From positions 62,001 to 126,000 of the forward strand of contig JAQPZY010001414.1 in assembly GCA_029931535.1 (NCBI GenBank): a stretch of DNA of 64,000 nucleotides. The letters run 5' to 3'. Source of the stretch: Margaritifera margaritifera (Eukaryota > Mollusca > Bivalvia > Unionida > Margaritiferidae). The position numbers and the translations under genes were made by a program. Position 1 is the stretch's first letter. Each line of letters starts with the position of its first letter. Of the stretch, positions 46,440-59,849 are shown piece after piece. The notes beneath the pieces are model-generated. The model did not search any database. It was not told the origin of the DNA and saw only the letters and a list, made by a program, of their open reading frames with translations.

Positions 46440-47640
46440 TAATTAAAGTTCATCAAAGTAATGGCATAATAACATTGAAATCAGTACAGAAGAATATGCA
46501 AATGCTCACAAAATGTATATTTATTTCGTGTCTCATTACCAACTAAACATTAAACACAGTCAATTATGTTTCAAGTATGTATACATTTATTTGAAGGAAT
46601 CTCATAACATGTTAATCTGTAGAGTGACTAATTGTGGAATTGCTAAGTTTTTACTAAATCTGATAGAGAATTAATATAGAGGCTTTCTAATTAGATAGTT
46701 AATATGTGTCCAGCTATTATGTTTAACAAGAATTGCGATAGCATGTGGTTATTTAAAGACGAAAATGTGATAGTGATAGATTAAATAAAATAAAGTGGAT
46801 AAGTTGTTCACGATACTGGTTGATACTGCATACCCATCTTTTGCTTATAATTGATCCCTGTGGCAGTCTCCGTGCGTTAAAACGGAGCTAGGCAAACCCA
46901 ATCAGACTAGCTTTTTATTGGTAAACAGGTTGAAATATCAGTAAGTAATATAGTGCAAAGGTATAACTATGTAGCTAAAGATTTCAGAGAGAATACAGGT
47001 TTTTTTCTTGTCTTTGACCACAAGGATAACATCACCTTGTGAACTGTGTTTAAAGGCAACAATGTTATTCATGACAAATCGGCAGAGAAAGTTGTAGATA
47101 CCATGAATAAAGAAGAAAACGAAACATAAAAAAACTTCCATTACAAGGAACTGACGAGACCGTAAGGTAACGTGTTTACATTTTCAACCAAACAACGGTT
47201 GTCGTCATTCATGGACAATATTTCTTTCTTTGTTTTTATGGCATGCATATCGTGATCTGAATAAATTCGTATCTTGATAGTTTCTTTTGTGATTAATTAA
47301 GCAACTTTGGTACACTTGGTTCGATTGCTGACGCGGAATGGGGTTCCAGGAAAAGGGTGTGGCGCACACGCCATACAAATAATTTCTTTTACGCTCAAAT
47401 TCTGAAAATAAATCTGTATCCGCTGCTTACATCTAAATGTTACTTTTTTATAAAAGCATTAAAGGCAATATTTGTCACAGTAGTTGAATGACACAAAGTG
47501 CAAGTTTTCTTTTTGGTACCAAACTTTTGCAATTATAACCTGTTTAAATAAATTACTTTTAAAACAATATTAAATGAAAAAGTCTGTAGTAACATGTATT
47601 GAAGACAAATTTATTATTTGTTCTGCGTCGCATACCTGTT
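46440..47640 (+). repeat. Long direct repeat, copy 1
   Basis: Collinear with 63018-64000 and in the same orientation. Shared blocks include CTCACAAAATGTATATTTAT, CAGTCAATTATGTTTCAAGT, GGAATCTCATAACATGTTAA, GGTTGAAATATCAGTAAGT and AAGGAACTGACGA. A stretch near 46640-46850 is missing from the other copy. A plus-strand reading frame (QVEISVSNIV, then KDFRENTG) is shared with copy 2 but contains a stop here. Confidence 0.75.
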
Positions 47641-49604
47641 TATTCAAAACAAAAAATACCCCATTGCGTCTAGCTTCAATTTCTGTTTCTGTTGCATTTC
47701 TAATATAATCAGAACCGTCAAACTATATTCAAAGTTTTTAGGGACGTGCCTTCTGTAGATGTGAATAACATGGATGACAAGGAAGGATGCTGTACTTTAT
47801 CATTGTTTTGAAATGTGCAAGATTTTCTACCTTGAAGAACAATAAATTATAGCTGACAAATACTTGCTCCACATACTATATTATCTAATTTTAACTCTAT
47901 TGTAAGTTAAACAGATGAGGACGCGATACATACCACATCATCGAAAAACTTGTATGAACATTATTTATAACGCCAAATAAAATGAATTTTTCTTATTCGA
48001 ACAAACGGGCACAGAGGACAAAAAACATTACTCTCATAACTATAACTTTACCGTTATTGAAAACCTATATTTAATACGTTTCAAGACTCGTCAGGTGAAT
48101 AATTGTTCAGCCTATCGATATTACGAAAAACCCCAAATCCTAATTGTAGATAATGAAAATACAAATGTATTGTTCCATGACGGTATAACTAATTAAAGCG
48201 TCGTACTTCCCCTTCTAGACCTTCTTCTTGACTCAGTAACATATATTCGAGTCTACCCATTAAATGTATGGACTTCACAATAATTAAATACCTGCAGACA
48301 CTTTGAATGGAATAAATAAACGACCTCTGTTTAACTTCAAACCAAAAAATTTGTCTTGAAATATCTTGTTCAGAATATTTTCTTGGACTCAAAATGAACT
48401 TGAGTATCGAGGCAAACGTGTAATTTTAAAGGAAGCAGCATCAGTCGTATTGAGTAGTGAATTTGTCCACAATGATTATTGGAGCAGTATGACTAATGAT
48501 GTACCGTAATAGTAAGGCTACTCTGTTATCTGATAGATCTACCAAATTATTACTATATTGCAGAACTAAACGAGTTCTATCAGTCTCTTCCTCCTTAGAT
48601 GTTCTGGAGTTTGTCTCATTTGAGGAAGATGTTTCGTAGGCTTTTTTTTTTAAATGTGTTGGGGTCAGCTATATCAAATACCCTAATGTACTAATTCAAT
48701 ATTAACTGGTCTGAACGATCAAGTCCATTTATTATTAAATAATAGACATACATTTAGTATGAGTTAATATTATAAAACTATTAAAGGTAAATACTGATCA
48801 ATGTATATGTGACTTTGTTTGAACCAGAATCATAATCAATTGAAATCGACAACTTTGATATTCACTTAGTCACAGTCGAGACTAATAAAAGTGAAACCTG
48901 CAAACTGATTTTTGCATGGGGTTTTTTCATAAGAAATGTGTCAGTAACAACTGCCGCAAACATTAGTCACATATTGTTCCGCCCAGTTCAATGCAATTAT
49001 GTCACAGTCTTTACAATGCATTCATGCAAACTCTATTATTGTCATACCGTTTAATCGGTATGAAATATGACTTGCATTAGATGTTTTGGTGAAAGCACAC
49101 TCTGTGAACTGTGCTGGTCTTTCTAAATATATTAGCTCCATTGCAATTATATGATAACACAAAAACACATACCTCCGTGCTAATTCTTTTAATTATATAG
49201 CATGTAATGAGACACAGGTAAGCTTCTAAATTGAGACTAAGTGGTTTTGTGGCAATCTCGTTCGACTTTAGAGCTTCTATTGACCACCTAGGCACATCAG
49301 AACAACGAGAGCTTTCGTTGTAGCCCATAACGTTATCAAATCCAAAAATATGCAGCCTCGTGAAATTAGTACTTGGCCGGACATCCAATTTCTTTAAATT
49401 TCAAAGTCGTTCATTGCAATAGGTCAATATTTCATTTAAAACATTCCCTAACACTCATATTTGTTTTAGAATGTGTCATTAAATTTGCCATTAGTTTATT
49501 CAACTTAGCTTCTCTAAATAATTATCACCATGGCATTAAATTCGGCATCGGCTGCATAGTGTGTATTATGTGTGTTTTCAAACAATAGATGATGAAGTGA
49601 ATGA
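47641..49604. other. No gene recognised
   Basis: AT-rich unique sequence apart from the weak repeat at 49470-49560. A 103-codon minus-strand frame at 49077-49388 shows no motif. Confidence 0.45.
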
Positions 49605-52157
49605 AATAAAAAAAGATGTGCAAACTGGACTGAAAAAGAGAAAGTTGTGTTGCTGGAGAGTGTATTGAAAAGATATGATGTATTGTTTGGAAAATTTAAA
49701 GGGGGTGGGGAGTGAGCGCAAAAGAGAAAGAGAAGGCGTGGGAAGAGGTGACGGAGGCCGTTAATGCGTAAATATCTACAATATTTACATATTCTTTTTC
49801 AAATAATATTACTTTCAAAGAAAAAGGTTTTCATTACGGAAGTCTATCAGTCTCAGGATAACCTACATACAGTTTATTTTAAGTGGTGTAAATTTACTGT
49901 AGATGAAGCTATCGAAATTACTAATATAAACATTCAATGAACAAATAAGGTCAACACAGATTAAACTAGACAAACAGTAGTCCTTATTTATTCTGACAAA
50001 TAATACAATCAATTGGAAGGAAACAAATCGATTATACAGCAGACAACAGCTTAACATTGTTATTTCATAATGTAATTATCATAAAGAAAAAAAGTAAATT
50101 ATTAAAATAAATTTACAATATGTAATCTACATCACGTGGTTAAGGTTATAAAAATAAGTGAAAATTGACATTTTCTGAATTATGACAGTATTATGATTGA
50201 GTCATAATTCTTCAGTTCAAATTACAAGTGTTCACCATTAAATTTCAAAGAACTATGCATAGTATATACTGCGGTTATTATGAAAGACTCAATAAAAATG
50301 AATATGAGCTTAATAACTTTATTGTTTCCAGTGTCTCATCTGAAGCAAGGAACATTCTTCATTGCAAAAAAATATGAAAAGACAAAACAAAGGGGTAATT
50401 TTATTTTATAAAAAAGTCTTATATGTAGATGCAAATTTCCTGAGTAAGCATATGAAGTCTGATTTTGAGGACTATATAGAATTAAGATATATATAAATAT
50501 AGTAATACGAAACTTTAGAAAGTTGAACAAAATGTTAATGTTTCATTACAATTTAAAACAATATTTATAATTTTTCACAAAATTAGGTTGTATCTATACA
50601 TAAGGTATAAATATTCATATTTCCAGGATATAGAAAATTTCAACAAAAATTGCAAAAATCATATGAAACCTTTTAATCCAACAGATACAACAATCATCAC
50701 TAATTGTACATAAGTTATTAAACATAGTTTTTACATGCATTTTTCATATTTAATTTCTTAATTTATGTTACAATCAACATAAGTGTACACATGCTTCATT
50801 GTATATTTTATATCATTTCATAATAAATAGTTTATAAAATACAATTTTTCATCAAAGGAAACAATTTATGACATTCGAAAGTCAAAAACAGGTGGTGGGC
50901 AAAAACTAACAACTCCACCACCTTCACAGGAGCTGATTATGATTCAAATTGGTGACCTCCCACAAATAAGGGGCCTGCTATTTGGATTAAATACTGAGGG
51001 TAAAATGGCCCTATTAGCAATATTTTTATTGAGTTCTTTTAGATGTAATAAATCCTCATCAAATACCTTTCTTTCATTTAATACCATATCCAGGATATTT
51101 AGATCTACTAGATGAATGGTAAACATTATACATTATTATATATCCTTCATGTGGGTTACATATTTTATTCCAGTAACAATAGACTTGAACTCATACTTGT
51201 TAACATCATTTCAATGTAAATATAACAAAATATATATTTATTTTGAATAAATAAATTTAAAAATATTAAATTTAAAATAATTATGACATTTATGCAAATT
51301 TAGTACTTACTTTAGAATATGTGGTTGCATTAAATTTATTCGCAACTTTACATTTCAATTTTTCAGATGAAAATATTGCATCCTTGGTAAAGCAAAATAC
51401 AAGCATTAATGAGAGCTCTAGTATGTCAACAACACATACTTGTAGAGAGAAGAAAACAAGTAATTGTTATTATTATTTTTTAAAATATGAATTTACCGGT
51501 AATGTAACATCATTTTTGTATGTATTTAATGTTTCCAAATATTGAAATTAAAATAGTAAAGTACCTATTTAACATTTATCTTGAATGTCGATCAAATATA
51601 GAGTCTTTTTCATATCAATATAGAACAAACTTATGTAATTATAACATTTACGCAGATATAGGACAATATAATTTTTATACAGTAATATCAATTTTTTTAT
51701 ATTAATATATAAGTAATGTTTTCCATTTCGGACATTTTAAATTTAAATTTTTAAAACATAAATAATAACAAATATTATCGCTTTTCTGCTTCATACCTTT
51801 TTTGCATGACAATTCATCAGTAAAATTCTACAATTTCTTTCTTAGTTTGCTTTGAAACTTTATTTTCTAATATTTACATTTATTCAGTTTACAGTCAATA
51901 CTCATTTAAAATTAAACTGTTCTACTATAGATTAGCATTCATTTTCATTATCTGAGGCAATAGAAAATCTAATGTATCTTGTCATGAATTGGAAAATTTA
52001 CAACTTGATAATCAAAGAATTGAAAAAGAATGAAATGTTGAAAATTGATAAAGAAACAGAAAAATTGTGTTTGGAAATCGAAATTCTTAACCTGAAAAAA
52101 TTACTGCTCATAGAGCAAGTTAAATCAAACTTTGATATTATCCTTTCTGTGCAGTAG
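49605..52157 (+). pseudogene. PIF/Harbinger Myb/SANT-like DNA-binding gene
   Basis: Exon 1 (about 49605-49768) encodes a Myb/SANT-like domain: RCANWTEKEKVVLLESVLKR, then DVLFGKFKGG, then, after a one-base frame change in a G-run near 49702, VSAKEKEKAWEEVTEAVNA ending at a GT donor. A later exon near 50880-51010 carries KTGGGQKLTTPPPSQELIM, the proline-rich linker of this family. An exon after TTTTTCAG (about 51367-51450) encodes NIASLVKQNTSINESSSM. The last (51972-52157) is a leucine/lysine-rich coiled coil (KEKLCLEIEILNLKKLLL-like). Such proteins are the second gene of Harbinger transposons and help the transposase bind DNA. No ATG remains at the start. It is convergent with the transposase. 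Confidence 0.68.
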
Positions 52158-52304
52158 TTTTGTCCATTTTTATTTTGAATATTGATCCTAGCATACGAAT
52201 TTTGAGGTAGTGTATGATAATTGATGTTTTATTATTCTGCTTACTGATGGTTTGAGAGTTGCCATATATAGGTCAGTATTAATAGATTTGGTTTGGTCTT
52301 GTGG

Positions 52305-52545
52305 GTTCCATGGAAGTTTCATCACGTGATAGGCTATACATGGTGGCCAGTATATTTACTGGCGGAAGTACCAGAGGAAACTATAGGAAGAACCGCCAAC
52401 CCACGAGAAGCTACTAGCAAGCTATCTCCCATAACTACATAGGCCAAGTCAAAACTTGAACCCATTTGGACAGATGTGAGATGACCGTGATCTGTACAGG
52501 CGAATACCTTAGACCACTGATCCAACCGGGGCCCCAAGTATTCAT
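52305..52545 (-). repeat. tRNA-derived SINE, copy on minus strand
   Basis: Read on the minus strand it has a box-A-like head (GGTTGGATCAGTGGTCTAAG) and a B-box-like GGGTTCAAGTTTTGAC, then the core shared with 44983-45233. It lies between the two convergent Harbinger genes, so it inserted into that element. Confidence 0.72.
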
Positions 52546-52568
52546 AGACCATAATATATATGTGTGAA

Positions 52569-54317
52569 TTAATAAAAATGATTGATGCATATAAGCTGTC
52601 TCACTGCTTCACCGTCATCATTCCCAAGATATGAATATTCTGCAGTTTCATTAAATGCGTCATCTTTTTCAGCAGGAATAATATCGCCCCTTTCAATACC
52701 AATATTGTGCAGAACAGCACATGCCACAGTTATGACAACAGCATTATTAGGGGCAACTCTTAAACCATCATGCAAACAGTTGAATCTGCATTCCAGTATT
52801 CCAAAGTTCTGCTCTATTTTTACTCTTGTCCTGCAAAGGGCTTTGTTAAATTTTATTTGTGCATGATTGTTTGGGGCTAAAAATGGTGTCATGAGAAAAA
52901 TGTACATACTTCACTGAAAATGAAAATAATATACAGTCAATATAAAGTCAAGTTCTTAAGTTCTTTTATAAGTTACTAATTTTTACATGTAATATATTTA
53001 TATCACATAACTGTTAAACTTATGACCTTGCACATAGCACAGATCTAGATTGAGAGCATTTATTTTCAAATGAAACATAGTATCATCGCATATCCTGTGA
53101 CTTTTAATGTTTATAGAATACATTTATCACCAATAATAAAAATAAATATCCCTATCCATTATCAAATTTAAAAAAAAACAATTCTACTTATGAAGAGGTA
53201 TGTAATCTGTTATTGTGGCTGAAACTTATTTCATGTATATATGACATTATTATTATTTAATATTTACTCATTTTATTATTTTTTAAAACTGATATTTATA
53301 AATTATACAGATCTTACCATTCTCACAATTATGACATAGAACACTATCTTGGAATACTCTTGAATCAAGGGTTGATTCTGGCCACTTAGCAACACAGTTT
53401 GTAATTTTAAATTGTGCATCATACACCATCTGAAATTGAAATAAATTGATGTAATTTTTTTATGTAAAGAAGTTATATGAACAAGTTTTCAGACTCAAAA
53501 TATAATAATTGACATTAAAACTTTTTTATTTTATTTTTCCTTATTAAAACTTAATACTTGTTTTTTATGACACGTACTTCATGAATGAAGTGGCATTAAT
53601 ATATATTTGAGAAATGTCATTTAATATTTATTCTTGATCAGTGATATTTTGTCACATCTATAATGACCATAATATTGCATCAGAGTAATTTGTACTTGAA
53701 TTTGATGAATCAAATTCATAACATACAATTCCATATAATGTATTATTATCATGACACATGATATAATATTTTGTTTTTTAAATCACTCGGCGAAGGAGAC
53801 TCTATGGCATTAATAACTTTGATAGCTTTCCTGTATCTTTTATATGATAATGGTGATATTACATTCTATGTTGGTATTGGTGAAAGTTCTATGTGTCAAA
53901 CAAAGCAGTTATTGTATATGAGCAATTACTACTACTTGTGCTACTACTACTACTACTAATAATAATATATTTGTTATCAGTTTTCTTAGAATGACTAATA
54001 CCTCTATTTATGTTATATATTTCTTTTGACGTTGGTTTATCTGTCTGTATCATTTACTATTTTGCATGCTAGGATGTACTTTGATTAAATCAAATGTTGA
54101 AACTATTGAATCATAATTGCATCATGATTTATTTTTTCTCATTAATGACAAAGTTGGAAAATAATATACAACAAATTAAATATTCATAATATTTGTTTTT
54201 ATACTTGCACATTCAAGGAGTGAAAACCTTTCCTATTTACATAATCCTGTTCATTTGCTGTGGGTGCAATGATTGTTATAAAAGTTACATCGATACATCC
54301 AATCACAGCAGGAAAGC
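52569..54317 (-). pseudogene. PIF/Harbinger (HARBI1-like) DDE transposase
   Basis: Three exons are recognisable on the minus strand. Exon 54205-54317 contains [13 protein letters not shown], with the first catalytic Asp, and [11 protein letters not shown]; it ends at a GT donor. Exon 53318-53429 starts after TTTCAG, joins in phase, and contains AQFKITNCVAKWPESTLDSR with the second Asp. Exon 52569-52913 contains RTRVKIEQNFGILECRFNCL with the catalytic Glu and VACAVLHNIGIERGD. The join between the last two exons is out of frame, and the usual block with GDSGYP is missing, so the gene is probably dead. A weak N-terminal exon candidate (MAVATFQSEV before GTAAGT) lies near 55968-56010. Confidence 0.78.
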
Positions 54318-56536
54318 CTAGTTAAGAAAAGAAATACAAATTGGCTACATAATAATAACTAAATGTCCTCCCAAATGGCAAATAAAGGATGCTGTATGAA
54401 AGATATACATGTCATATTGATTAGCTTCAGTTGAAAAAAATAAGTGTTCCTGATTCATAACGCTGTTCAGGAGAGTCATGCAATAACATATTTGTTTTAC
54501 AAACCATCCACTATTGTTTATGTACAGCCCGACAGGCCAGAAGAAGTCAAAACAATTTCTAGACCAGCATAGAATAATGTTAATGTCTCTATCTTGATTG
54601 GTATATGGCAACTTATACAACAATTCATAATAATGCAGATCCATGTGGACAGACATGAAAAGTATAATATTCTCTTAAAAATATATGGATTTAAATAAGC
54701 ATCTAACTGGATGTCTACACAACTGTATCAGTATTACATACTGAATTTATATGAGAAGCAATCAGTTTTTCAATAATAAAAATTCATATATTTTTCAGAG
54801 ACTTAAACATATTTACTGCATTGACTACTTTACTGTGCGTATTTATATTTGTTGTTGTTATCATATAGTTATATTCCATGATAAAACTTATTATATGAAG
54901 AATGATGCAGCCATTTATTTATCATTCTATTCCAATATTTTTATATAATATATAGACGTATACTAATAATTTTAATATTAATACTACTACTAATAATAAT
55001 AATATAATTCTAATTTTATGACAAATTTAGGTAGGAATTGCACCCTGGAGACTATTTAAAAAGTAGATGAAAAATGATATAATAGATTATGCACGAGCAT
55101 ATTGACACTGTTAATATTTTTTAGTACTCCATAATATTCCGTTACCGTTTAACCATGTTGTGTCAGCCAATAAAATCGCATTAGCCAGCATATGCATGCA
55201 AAAGATTAATTTTATCAAAGTATTGTAAGTTATATTATTCGTATTTTATCTTCACGTGCACAAATTTATGGGGAATTGTTTTGCCCTTTGCTACTGCACA
55301 ATTCTGTCTCAAAACACATCGTAAATATATTTTGCGAGAACAAGCTAATAGTTCGGATGGAAGTCTAATTTGTTTGGTTTGAAGATTATATATCAGAGGC
55401 TAATTGTAAATTAGATTATCTTTTAGGGAATAAGTTTATCTTAAAAACCAGTAACATGACAGTGAGAATCGCAAACTTAGTTGGCAACAATAACACTCTA
55501 AAAATATCTAAGGATTTAGTTGGTATTGTTCTGAATCCTAAAATTAAGCACATAAAGGGTGTACTCATTATTTGTTTTACAAACAATACTTAATAGTGAC
55601 AGCAACAAAATTTGGCGATAAAGTGACTGATAAAAATGTAGGATGTGTTGCTGTTCAAAATCAAGATGAAGACTTCAATATTGTTACTTACCAAATACAA
55701 TAATAATACTTATACGAAAAAAATACATTTTTGCTATCTTTGGTTAGTTGTAAATATTACTCTTGTTTATTTTGCCAAGTGGCATTAGCTTTAAAACAAT
55801 GCACCAAAAATCAAATAGTAATATTAGATTGTCACTATAGCTTAAGCAAAGGTATCTTCCTGTTATTTTAGAAAACTATTATATTATATAACCTACGGTC
55901 AAAAGCATTCGTAGATAAAGATTTTATTTACTTACTGAAGTTAAATATACTTACTTACCTCACTTTGAAAGGTTGCTACCGCCATCATTATGAGACAAAC
56001 AACAATTCTCATACATGAGCTATAGAGAGTGCAACTAAACTAAGTTTTCTTGATATGGCAATAAAATGCTTGAAGAATTGATACATCTTTTTTCTAAAAA
56101 GAATTGTCAATCTCTCCCTGAAAAGTAATTAGTTCCTCATCATTTCATTCATTGTTTATAAACCGGCCCGGTTAATGATTTCCAATTGCTTCATAGTTCT
56201 AATTACACTGTTCTAAGGTTCATTAGGTTCATTTTTAGTTTTGAAGTCTTCAACATTATGTTGTATATGTGTAAAAAAAATGTCTTTTAGATCTGCTTTA
56301 AGATGTTTGATCTTGAGACAAACGATTCGGTAGCTATTTTACGACTGTCATATTGATTTAGTTCTTGGTAACTCAATATTCTCTGAAAAGAAGGTGTATG
56401 TAATTTATAACTTATGTTTTGTATAAATACAACTTCTCCTCTTTGAAATCTCATTTCCTTACTTCATCGAATCGTACATTTAAATTGACAATTCAAGTCT
56501 TTGTTTAATCCTCACGCATACACACACACACACACA

Positions 56537-56538
<2 letters not shown>
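54318..56538. other. Probable 5' part of the Harbinger element, otherwise no gene
   Basis: Apart from the weak exon candidate near 55968-56010, nothing is recognised. The outer terminal repeats of the Harbinger element could not be located by eye. Confidence 0.35.

Positions 56539-56630
<92 letters not shown>
56539..56630. repeat. Compound (TA)n(GA)n microsatellite
   Basis: A TA tract (56539-56594) passes directly into a GA tract (56595-56630). Confidence 0.97.
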
Positions 56631-56747
56631 CGGATATATAGACAAGACAAGAGAAAACTTTATTATACTCAAGTTGTAAATTTTACAACATATGAGGTAT
56701 ATTAGAATAAGAACATGAATATAGCGTTTGCTATCATAACATAATGT

Positions 56748-56748
56748 T

Positions 56749-56818
<70 letters not shown>

Positions 56819-56819
56819 G

Positions 56820-56890
<71 letters not shown>

Positions 56891-56948
56891 CGATAGATAG
56901 ATAGATAAATAGACCGATAGACAAATAGATAAATAGATAGATAGATAT
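56748..56948. repeat. (ATAG)n microsatellite
   Basis: About 200 bp of ATAG/GATA repeats, pure in the first two thirds and interrupted towards the right end. Confidence 0.98.
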
Positions 56949-58154
56949 AATGATACAATGCAATGACACATATATTAGTAACGGTGCAATGGATCCCAAC
57001 ATTTCTTGATATTCAAGCAGATTCTCTGGGGAAGAAACAACTTAAGCGAACAGAACAAACACTAAACTCAAAGGCCGAGAAAAACCCTGGGAATTTTATG
57101 TTTGAAATAAATTAGTAATGTACTAAATAAGAAGTAAATTATGTAAAAAGAAGAAAAAAACTATCAAAAATGTGGTGATCTGTTCAATTGGGTGTTTATT
57201 GTATAGAAGCCTGATTCCAGGCTAAGGAAAACGGACCTGAGTGATGCATAGCAAAAATCAAAGCCATGCAAGATCGGATACTACAATATGTATTAAAGAT
57301 TATATATCCATGTCTGCTTGAAGGTGGCAGAAAAGGAAATGCTTCAAGAGATATGGGTGGACGAGGTAGTCAAGGAAGTGTGTATTGATCATATAGTTTT
57401 ACCTACTTGTTCATTTGCACGAAGCGTTAAATTACTGTACTTTATCGTAGGTATCTTGTTCTTAACAAATGTGGACATCTCTCTTTGTGCAATGTCATTT
57501 TTTCTTTCTTGTCCAATATTTGATTGTATAATTGTCCCCATCTACTTTTATATATGTTTGCATGTCTAACATATTTGTATGCCATTGATCGTGAACGTTA
57601 CTAACATAAATTGTTCTTGCTTGTCAAGTGGCAATGTAGATTGTTAAAAAGAGATTAATTTAATGCACTACATTGAATCACTTTTGCTTTCATTCATTTG
57701 ATGTATGGATACAGACTGTAGGTATCATAGTACATATGTTTCTGTTTTTGCTGAATCTATTATATTTTGTAGCACATTTTGCTAAAGTTACTTAGCAGCA
57801 GACTCATGTCAGATTGATATCGGAAAATCTGTTCACCAACGTTCATTTTCAGATACACTTTCAGATAGGTTGTCACTCAAACTACACTTCAGCTAGCTAG
57901 TTAGATAGATAGATAATCATGTATAGAAATAAACATTGCGGGATCCAGAGACAATTGTTTTTCTCTCTGCGTGTTATATAGATATCAATTTGTTAATTTA
58001 TACTAATAGTCTAATGAACATACATTGCATTTCGGACTAGAAATCAAGTGAGTTTGTGAATATCTCCAGGTGTTAAATTCAACATCGCTAGCGATTGAGT
58101 TCTAGAGCCCTTACTTGCATCATTGTTGCGTTCTTTTCTGGGGATGACCGCGAA
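56949..58154. other. No gene recognised
   Basis: AT-rich sequence. An 83-codon plus-strand frame at 57318-57569 has a hydrophobic C-terminus and no recognised family. Confidence 0.45.
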
Positions 58155-58260
58155 GGATTATGAATTAAGGCGCTGGTGCCTGAGAGCTAGGCAATAGGTG
58201 CCGCTATTCGTGGCACTGATTCGATTCCTGTTCAGAATGAATCATAGCTAGATAACCTGT
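58155..58260 (+). repeat. tRNA-like SINE fragment (candidate)
   Basis: An A-box-like element (AATTAAGGCGCTGGTGCCTG) and, 50 bp on, a B-box-like element (GATTCGATTCCTG). No good cloverleaf, so a SINE head is likelier than a tRNA gene. Confidence 0.35.
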
Positions 58261-58589
58261 TTCCTTATACATACTGTTATAATCGATAATTCACTACAGA
58301 TGCAGAATTGGCAACATTACCCAGAAATTCTTCCTTACAGAAACTCCCTTTGATCTCAATGCAATATTTTAAAATATAATCAAGTGATTTCATTTACGTA
58401 AGTTACATCGAGCATTTAAACCCAAACATGTAGCGTCATTCAGATCTCCATCTATCTGAAAGAATGAAATTAATGTACTTGACTAAACATTTTTAACGCA
58501 TGTCAGAATGCATGTATTAAACAATTAAATGCCAAAAAATTGTTAATATGGTAATAGAGCATTAGCCTGCACTCACGTGTCCATAGTTT

Positions 58590-59800
58590 ATAAATACTAG
58601 GACCCCTTGATTTCCTTTTCAGTAATACTTCTGCAACAGCTGCCACTCCCTAATATGTGCATTAAGTGCTAGCTAGCGAGGTGAATACATATAATAATAA
58701 TTTATTTCACGTTCTCTTTTCCCTTTCAGACAGACCAACAAGCTAAGTGTCATGCAGAATCAAGAAAAGACTCGTCAACTGGACATTCTGATTCCGATGC
58801 ACAAATGTCACGTGAATATGTTGATGAGGTATATTAGAGGAAAAAATCATATTTTGTAACAATCATGCTTATATTGAGAAATTATAAGTTCCTTTGTATA
58901 AATGAATGGGGCTAATCTTTGTTATTTTTGTCCATATAGCCATGAGATGCACTGAAAATTATAAAGCTTGTATCCCTATACTAAAATTATGGGTCACTCG
59001 TATCATTCATATAAAAGCAAGTTCATGAACCATAAACAACCCATATTATTAAAACCTAAACACATCCCAAAGTCCCTGGACGAAAGTATGTGTTTGTGAT
59101 GTATTTGATACTGACATGCATAACACTAATGTGGGATCCTTTTTACATCATAAATAATGACAAAACGCTGCATTATATTGAGTTTAGCAGTGTTCAAAGA
59201 TGTGATAGAAATATTTTCATGAGCTTAGCATGAAAACATCAATGTCGGTGTGAAGAATATGAACTTGTTCAAAGTTTGAATGGGATATAGCTGTTGTCAA
59301 AGTTTATAGTGTTAAAATTTCACACACAAGGGAATATACATTTTGATTTTTGTATTTCAAATTAACAAAAGTTATATTTCAATGCGTAGGGACATGTGCT
59401 GATTTGCATACTAAATTTGACCATAATAACATTGAGATAGCAGCATACACCTTGATAACAACATAGATAAACATTATGTTATGAAAATGAACAAGTTGCG
59501 TAAATATACATATTTGTCTTCAGCTCAGTTCACTGCATGACAATTTGAAGCTCTCGTAAACTTTACGAAATCAATCTAAACAAATATTAGCAACAACAGA
59601 AACAGAAATTTACAAAAATGGCATCTGATGACTGGAAATATGATGTAGCTGTTTAAGAATCAGGAGGAGGAATGGCAAAATTGGACAGAAATCTGAAATC
59701 TCTCGCACGTTTCGAATGATTCAAAAAGCGTTGCAAATTGCTGCAAACAGAATTCACCGTGTTTCAAACGGTTGTCCTACAGGCTCATAAATAACCGCTT
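58590..59800 (+). repeat. Degenerate dispersed repeat, copy 2
   Basis: Collinear with 42700-43810 but with about 550 bp extra (roughly 59090-59640) between two shared blocks. A possible exon (58731-58830) lies between TTTCAG and GTATAT and encodes QQAKCHAESRKDSSTGHSDS. Its right end passes into the integrase remnant. Confidence 0.6.
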
Positions 59801-59849
59801 GTAAAGCATTCTCTGTATGCTTTTACACCGTTTTAAATGATTGACAGAA

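Noticed and set aside
56538..57002. Long frames of repeated YIYI or LSIYLSIY residues (also at 31631, 35164, 37698, 42855)
   Set aside because: They are translations of (TA)n and (ATAG)n microsatellites and not genes.
58155..58260. Possible functional tRNA gene
   Set aside because: Box A and B resemblances exist, but no acceptor stem or full cloverleaf can be drawn.
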